Below, piece after piece: positions 59,842 to 64,000 of a DNA stretch of 64,000 bases; the first letter of the stretch is position 1; each line of letters opens with the position of its first letter. Location: the NCBI GenBank assembly GCA_023230855.1, contig JALNWQ010000020.1, positions 1 to 64,000 on the forward strand, written 5' to 3'. The DNA is from Solirubrobacteraceae bacterium. Lineage in GTDB: Bacteria > Actinomycetota > Thermoleophilia > Solirubrobacterales > Solirubrobacteraceae. The notes below the pieces were generated by a model that was not told the origin of the DNA, searched no databases, and saw only the letters and a list, made by a program, of their open reading frames with translations. The translations under genes were made by a program, and so were the position numbers.

Positions 59842-61548
59842 TCAGATCCCTTCGAAGAATCCGACTTGGCTATCGTCGCGCGTGCCGACCAACGTCGCCC
59901 GGTCGAGAAAGCCGTTCATCTCTTCGCAGCTCGTCTCCGGCAGCAGGGCGCAGCTGTGGCAGGCAGCAAGGTTGAGCGAGTCGGCACCGGTGGCCTCGCT
60001 CTCGATGCAAACGGGGTCGGACGAGCACCACGCCATACGAGCCACGCCCTCGCGGACGAAGTTTTCCAGCCGGTCTGCCCGTCCCTGGGCGATAAGTCCT
60101 CCGAGGCTCCCCGCGGAATCCGTCGTCGCGGTGTACAGCAAGACGCCGAGCGCCCCGTCCTCATGGTAGAGCCGTTCCCGCAGCGAACCGGCCGGGTAGC
60201 CCGCGTCGAGAGCCAGTTGCCCGATCAGCGCGTGAGCCAAGGCATGAAGAAGGAGGAACTCCGCCGTGATCGTCCGATCAGGCTCTGTCCCCCATTGCTC
60301 GTGGCGCCGTCGGTTCGCCGCGTCGAGCGATTCGGCCCGTGCGACGACCCCGGGCCGGCCCGCCCACTCGGCGACACGGTCGGCATCGAGCCGGAGGAAT
60401 ATTCCCTCGCCCTTCACCTCTATCGCAGGCAACCAATCGACCTCGTCGGTCATCAGGGAGACGACGTTCGCCCCTTCGCCGTCCGGGCCGCGCGGTGGGA
60501 GGATCCGCGCAAAACCCGACAGGGCTCGCACCTCACGCAATCGCGTCACGAGTTGCACCTGGGCGAACCATGACTTCAGCGACTCGGGGACTTCCTCGGA
60601 GAGCGTGGCGAAATCGATGTCGTCGGGCGTCTCGGGTCGTCCCCGTACGAGAGCGTCGTACTCCTCGGCCCGCAGATTCCGCTCGCCGGTCGGTTCGCCC
60701 GCTTCATGCAGCTTGCGTTGATCGAAGATCGCGATAAGCTCATCTAGAGAGAATCCGGTCTTCTCGTCGAGCCGCATGGAGGAAATCACGGGTCCGACCG
60801 CAGCGGCTGGGAGGTGGCGTAGCGTCGCCCAATGACTGTCCAACGCCCGTGACGCAGAGCGGGACCATGGCGGTATCGACAAGGCGGAGCGGGTATGCGC
60901 GAACCACACGGACGAGGCGCCTCGCTGCAACGCACGCGGCTTGGCGTCGCACGACTCCCGGTCGAAGGTCTTCCAGGGACGTCGACCCTGGCACGAGGTG
61001 ACGTCCCGCAACGCATTGCGGTCGAAGGCCTCCTCCATCGTGCGCTCCGCCCCGCAGGTGCACCGGACGACGATGCCCTTGAGTGACGCGGTCATGCCGG
61101 TCGAGTGCAACGACAACTCGTGTCGATCGGCCGCGCTAGCCGAGCCCCGATGTACCCAGCGCTCGTACGGGAAGTCGTCGATATGCCCGTTCTCGCACGC
61201 GACGACGAACCGTGACGGGACAAGAGCAGCTGAACACTCAGGACAGTCACTCAGATCACTGTGGGTAAAGTCCCGATGCCGCGCAAGCCGTCGACACACG
61301 GGGCAGGACTGGTAAGTCGGGAAGCGCACGACAGGTACGTCGGGTAGGTCGTCGCTGGACGGCGGTTGAACAAAGCCCCGGATGCGGAGCTCCCGCTCGA
61401 GCCGTGGCTCGTGAACGTCGGGTTCAGCGACGACCCACCGCTCGAGCGCGGCCACCATGAACGCCTCGTCACCTACAGGCACAACCGAGCCGACCCCGTA
61501 CGTCGTGACGAGCTGGCTTCGTCGAACGCTCCCCCTGATCTTCGCCAC
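59842..61548 (-). CDS. drmB: DISARM protein DrmB (DUF1998)
   Basis: 568 residues from ATG 61548. DrmB features: start IRGSVRRSQLVTTYGVGSVV, first zinc knuckles CPVC (82-85) and CPEC (102-105) with CENGHIDDFPYERWVH, a middle region of helicase-associated type, and the DUF1998 end block LLLHALAHALIGQLALDAGY, then GVLLYTATTDSAGSLGGLI and the C-terminal Cys set (CHSC ... TSC). In DISARM, DrmB forms a complex with the DrmA helicase that recognises and blocks incoming phage DNA. Its start follows the drmA stop by two bases. Confidence 0.9.
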   Translation of the reverse strand: MAKIRGSVRRSQLVTTYGVGSVVPVGDEAFMVAALERWVVAEPDVHEPRLERELRIRGFVQPPSSDDLPDVPVVRFPTYQSCPVCRRLARHRDFTHSDLSDCPECSAALVPSRFVVACENGHIDDFPYERWVHRGSASAADRHELSLHSTGMTASLKGIVVRCTCGAERTMEEAFDRNALRDVTSCQGRRPWKTFDRESCDAKPRALQRGASSVWFAHTRSALSIPPWSRSASRALDSHWATLRHLPAAAVGPVISSMRLDEKTGFSLDELIAIFDQRKLHEAGEPTGERNLRAEEYDALVRGRPETPDDIDFATLSEEVPESLKSWFAQVQLVTRLREVRALSGFARILPPRGPDGEGANVVSLMTDEVDWLPAIEVKGEGIFLRLDADRVAEWAGRPGVVARAESLDAANRRRHEQWGTEPDRTITAEFLLLHALAHALIGQLALDAGYPAGSLRERLYHEDGALGVLLYTATTDSAGSLGGLIAQGRADRLENFVREGVARMAWCSSDPVCIESEATGADSLNLAACHSCALLPETSCEEMNGFLDRATLVGTRDDSQVGFFEGI

Positions 61549-61550
61549 GG

Positions 61551-64000
61551 TCAGATCCTCACGAGGTAAAGGTTGCTCTCGCCATCGACGTCTCGCAGCG
61601 AACTGGGAGTGGGAAACCCATCGCCCTCCGCTTCGTCGGCCGAGGACAGCAGCGAATTCACGGCATCACGAGGATTGGCGTACACGAGCTGCGGTACCTC
61701 GCGGGCGCGAGCGACCCACCGGTCGATGACTGCTTCGAACTCCTGACGGACCGCGTCCCCGACGCCCATCTGTACACGCTCCGCACGTTCCACGACGTGG
61801 TCGACGAACGCTCGGAGCGCAGGAAGATGCTCCTCCACATCGCGTGCCGCCGAGTTGTCGCGCAGGGCCGGAACCGCGGTGCGGGCTAGCGCCACAAGGA
61901 CCGCGTGGAGTGCCCTGTCCCGTGCCCGTGGGCTGAACGGCGTCACGCTCGCCGACTCGACCTGCCGATACAGGGCGGAATGATAGGCGGTGAAACCCTC
62001 GTAGTGGGAGCGGTCACGGCTACGGCCTGCGTTGTAGAGCGTGAGAACCACGCCCGGGTGAGTGCGGCCAACCCGGCTCGTCGCCTGGATGTACTCCGCC
62101 GTCGCCTGCGGCTGACCCATGACGACCATGAGACCGAGCCGGTCGATATCGACGCCGACGGAGATCATGTTCGTCGCAAGGACGTAGTCGAGGGCCTCCT
62201 CGTCCGGATACGCGACTTGAAGCGCCTTCAGATGCTCCGGGATAACCGACGAGGGCTCCCGGCTCGTCAGCTCGATTTGTCGATCAAGCGGACGTGGCGC
62301 ATCATGGGCCGCGATGAGGCGCATTCGGTCTCGGACGTCGTCGAGAACCTGGATCCTGGCACCGCCGAGCACGCGCAAGCTGTTGAAGTAACCCACCAGA
62401 GTCCAGTAAGGGTCCCGATCAACGTCGTCAGCCTCGATGTCCGCAATTCCTTGCAACAACGCGGCGTATGCCCGAATCATCAACGTACTCTGGCTCGTCC
62501 CCGGGGCCATTGCGCCCACATAGAGTCGAGTGGCCTTCGAGTCCCGATCGGCGGTAACAGCGAAGAACGAGTCGCCGGCATCAAGGCCCGGCGGAGGAAA
62601 CTGCCGCATCTCCCGGTCGAACAACGCCCTAGTCTGGTCCGCGGCTCGCCGGATGGTGGCAGTCGAAGCGATGACTTTCGGCCGAACGCCATGATCAGTA
62701 CACAGCAGATCGATAGCGCTCTCATAAAGGCCTGCTAGCGTTCCGAGCGGCCCCGATATGAGGTGCAACTCGTCCTGAATAACGAGCTCAGGCGGGGGGA
62801 TTTCCGCCCCGATGCCGAACAATTCGAACGCTCCCTTCACCCATGGCAGCGTCGCGAACTTGTCCGACGTTCCAATGATGAGGGTCGGACGCTCACGATA
62901 GAGATCCTCGTCGACGACGTGGATAGGCAGGCCACTCGCGAACCTACACGACTTGTCACGACAGCTGATTACGAGCCTCGGATTACTCTTCGCGATCCAG
63001 TACGCCTGATGATCAAGTGGCGTGCCGCACCAAGGACACGCCCGAACCTGGACAGGGTTGCCAGCCTCGACTTCCTGCTTGACGCGAAGACGGTCGAGCG
63101 CCGTTCGGGCTTCTTGGACCGTGGACGGCGTCCCGTTCCGACCGATCCACAGCCCGATCGAGATCGGCACATCCCCGAGATCGTCCTCATCCTCGCGAAT
63201 CGATTCGAGCGCGCACATTACAGCCGCGGCGCGTTCGAACTGCTGAATCGTGAGCAGGCGGAGCGTATAGCGCATGAGGACCGTCACGCCGGCGCCCGCG
63301 TCACCGCGACGCAATCGTCGTAGCATCACGGCGATGCCGACGAGTCCGAGATAGGCCTCGGTCTTACCGCCACCCGTCGGGAACCACAGGAGGTCGAGGA
63401 GTGCTCGGTCCTCGTGTTCAGGGTCCGCCGTCCCCGCGAGGTTCAGCAGGATGAAGGCGATCTGAAACGGCCTCCATCGACCCTCGGGATGCTCTGGAGC
63501 GGGGCCTTGGCGTCCGCCCGAGATCCACGCCGCCCGTGCTCGTTGCAGACCCATCGCCCGATTTGCCAAGCGAAACGCTCGCCACACATCGTCGTCCGCC
63601 TCGACGAGTCCGACGCCTTCCCGGATTCGGGATAGTGCCTGGCGGCAGCCCTCGAGGTGCTCACCCGCGATGCCTTGGTGCTCTGCTTGGAGCCCGAAGA
63701 GATCCATCTCGCGGTCGGTGATCCATCGCTCGTAGTCATCCGCAAGGCGTCGCAGTGCACCAACCGTTCCGGATCGATCGCTCGACGCGAGGCGGTCCAT
63801 GCCGAGGCCCACAGCGTCGATGGACGTATTGCTGTCGGTAAGCGGCAACTCGTACGCAGGCACAGGTGAGGTCCGGATGACGCGGGACCGTGTCTGGTCG
63901 TCATCGGTCTCCCACTCCACCGATGTGCCGTGCCCCACTGCGAAGTTGCGTACGTTTCGGTACAGGAGCCGGTAGCTCTCGAGATCGACGTCATCGACCG
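61551..64000 (-). CDS. drmA: DISARM helicase DrmA, partial (N-terminus outside window)
   Basis: At least 816 residues; the frame stays open to the window edge, so the true start lies outside and the GTG at 63938 is internal. The sequence across that point (NVRNFAVGHGTSVEWE) is continuous DrmA. Motor motifs: LLDLLWFPTGGGKTEAYLGL (Walker A), LVIQDELHLISGPLGTLAGL (DEAD-like box), VIASTATIRRAADQTRALFD, and VLATNMISVGVDIDRLGLMV with EYIQATSRVGRTHPG. A four-Cys zinc knuckle (CPWC, CRDKSC) lies in the first half. DrmA unwinds or translocates DNA in the DISARM complex. Confidence 0.9.
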   Translation of the reverse strand, partial: VDDVDLESYRLLYRNVRNFAVGHGTSVEWETDDDQTRSRVIRTSPVPAYELPLTDSNTSIDAVGLGMDRLASSDRSGTVGALRRLADDYERWITDREMDLFGLQAEHQGIAGEHLEGCRQALSRIREGVGLVEADDDVWRAFRLANRAMGLQRARAAWISGGRQGPAPEHPEGRWRPFQIAFILLNLAGTADPEHEDRALLDLLWFPTGGGKTEAYLGLVGIAVMLRRLRRGDAGAGVTVLMRYTLRLLTIQQFERAAAVMCALESIREDEDDLGDVPISIGLWIGRNGTPSTVQEARTALDRLRVKQEVEAGNPVQVRACPWCGTPLDHQAYWIAKSNPRLVISCRDKSCRFASGLPIHVVDEDLYRERPTLIIGTSDKFATLPWVKGAFELFGIGAEIPPPELVIQDELHLISGPLGTLAGLYESAIDLLCTDHGVRPKVIASTATIRRAADQTRALFDREMRQFPPPGLDAGDSFFAVTADRDSKATRLYVGAMAPGTSQSTLMIRAYAALLQGIADIEADDVDRDPYWTLVGYFNSLRVLGGARIQVLDDVRDRMRLIAAHDAPRPLDRQIELTSREPSSVIPEHLKALQVAYPDEEALDYVLATNMISVGVDIDRLGLMVVMGQPQATAEYIQATSRVGRTHPGVVLTLYNAGRSRDRSHYEGFTAYHSALYRQVESASVTPFSPRARDRALHAVLVALARTAVPALRDNSAARDVEEHLPALRAFVDHVVERAERVQMGVGDAVRQEFEAVIDRWVARAREVPQLVYANPRDAVNSLLSSADEAEGDGFPTPSSLRDVDGESNLYLVRI

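Noticed and set aside
61551..63938. DrmA starting at the GTG 63938
   Set aside because: The frame continues upstream to the window edge with family-like sequence (YRNVRNFAVGHG), so this GTG is an internal codon.

Overview
The window is very GC-rich DNA from a bacterial chromosome. Dense overlapping genes, many GTG starts, an initiator tRNA with a C1-U72 end and the housekeeping order mfd / foldase lipoprotein / mazG / eno / ftsB point to an actinobacterium. A deep-branching lineage such as Thermoleophilia (Solirubrobacterales) is my best inference from gene content; no marker here proves it.

1-12.97 kb is the right end of a prophage integrated at the 3' end of an initiator tRNA-Met gene (12972-13045). 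From left to right it holds the end of a structural gene, a lysis block (amidase endolysin plus small membrane proteins), two small leftward genes, and an immunity switch: a Cro/C1-type repressor facing an early operon across an operator with inverted repeats. The early operon (4158-10765) runs almost without gaps through small proteins, a Redbeta-type annealing protein, a RusA resolvase, a replication initiator with a candidate embedded origin, a multi-HTH regulator and an excisionase-like protein. A leftward integrase operon ending in a DUF2335 membrane protein closes the element.

13-50.7 kb is ordinary chromosome: a TetR regulator, a Ppx/GppA phosphatase, a ThDP enzyme, a membrane adenylate cyclase, an ECF sigma factor fused to a zinc finger and membrane tail, an MBL hydrolase operon, class I aldolase, ftsB, enolase, mazG, a PrsA-like foldase lipoprotein, mfd, guaB, an MpaB-like oxygenase, a flavin monooxygenase/TetR/hydrolase operon, a secreted penicillin-acylase-type hydrolase, a VapBC pair and an acyl-CoA dehydrogenase. 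Its intergenic regions carry repeats: three triplets of one 43-bp hairpin family, a second hairpin pair, a four-copy motif upstream of guaB, and five exact 10-bp-phased heptamers in front of the acylase.

50.7-64 kb is a defence island. A NaeI-type restriction system (endonuclease, m5C methyltransferase, Vsr endonuclease) lies next to a putative EVE-like protein. After three ordinary genes comes a leftward operon running in from beyond the right edge: DISARM-type drmA (cut by the window) and drmB, a NERD nuclease-SF1 helicase, and a HelD-type RNA polymerase recycling helicase fused to a RelA/SpoT-like HD domain. The last two occupy the place where DISARM loci usually carry drmC, and this four-gene arrangement is the strongest candidate for an undescribed system. 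The operon also looks less GC-rich than the chromosome around it.
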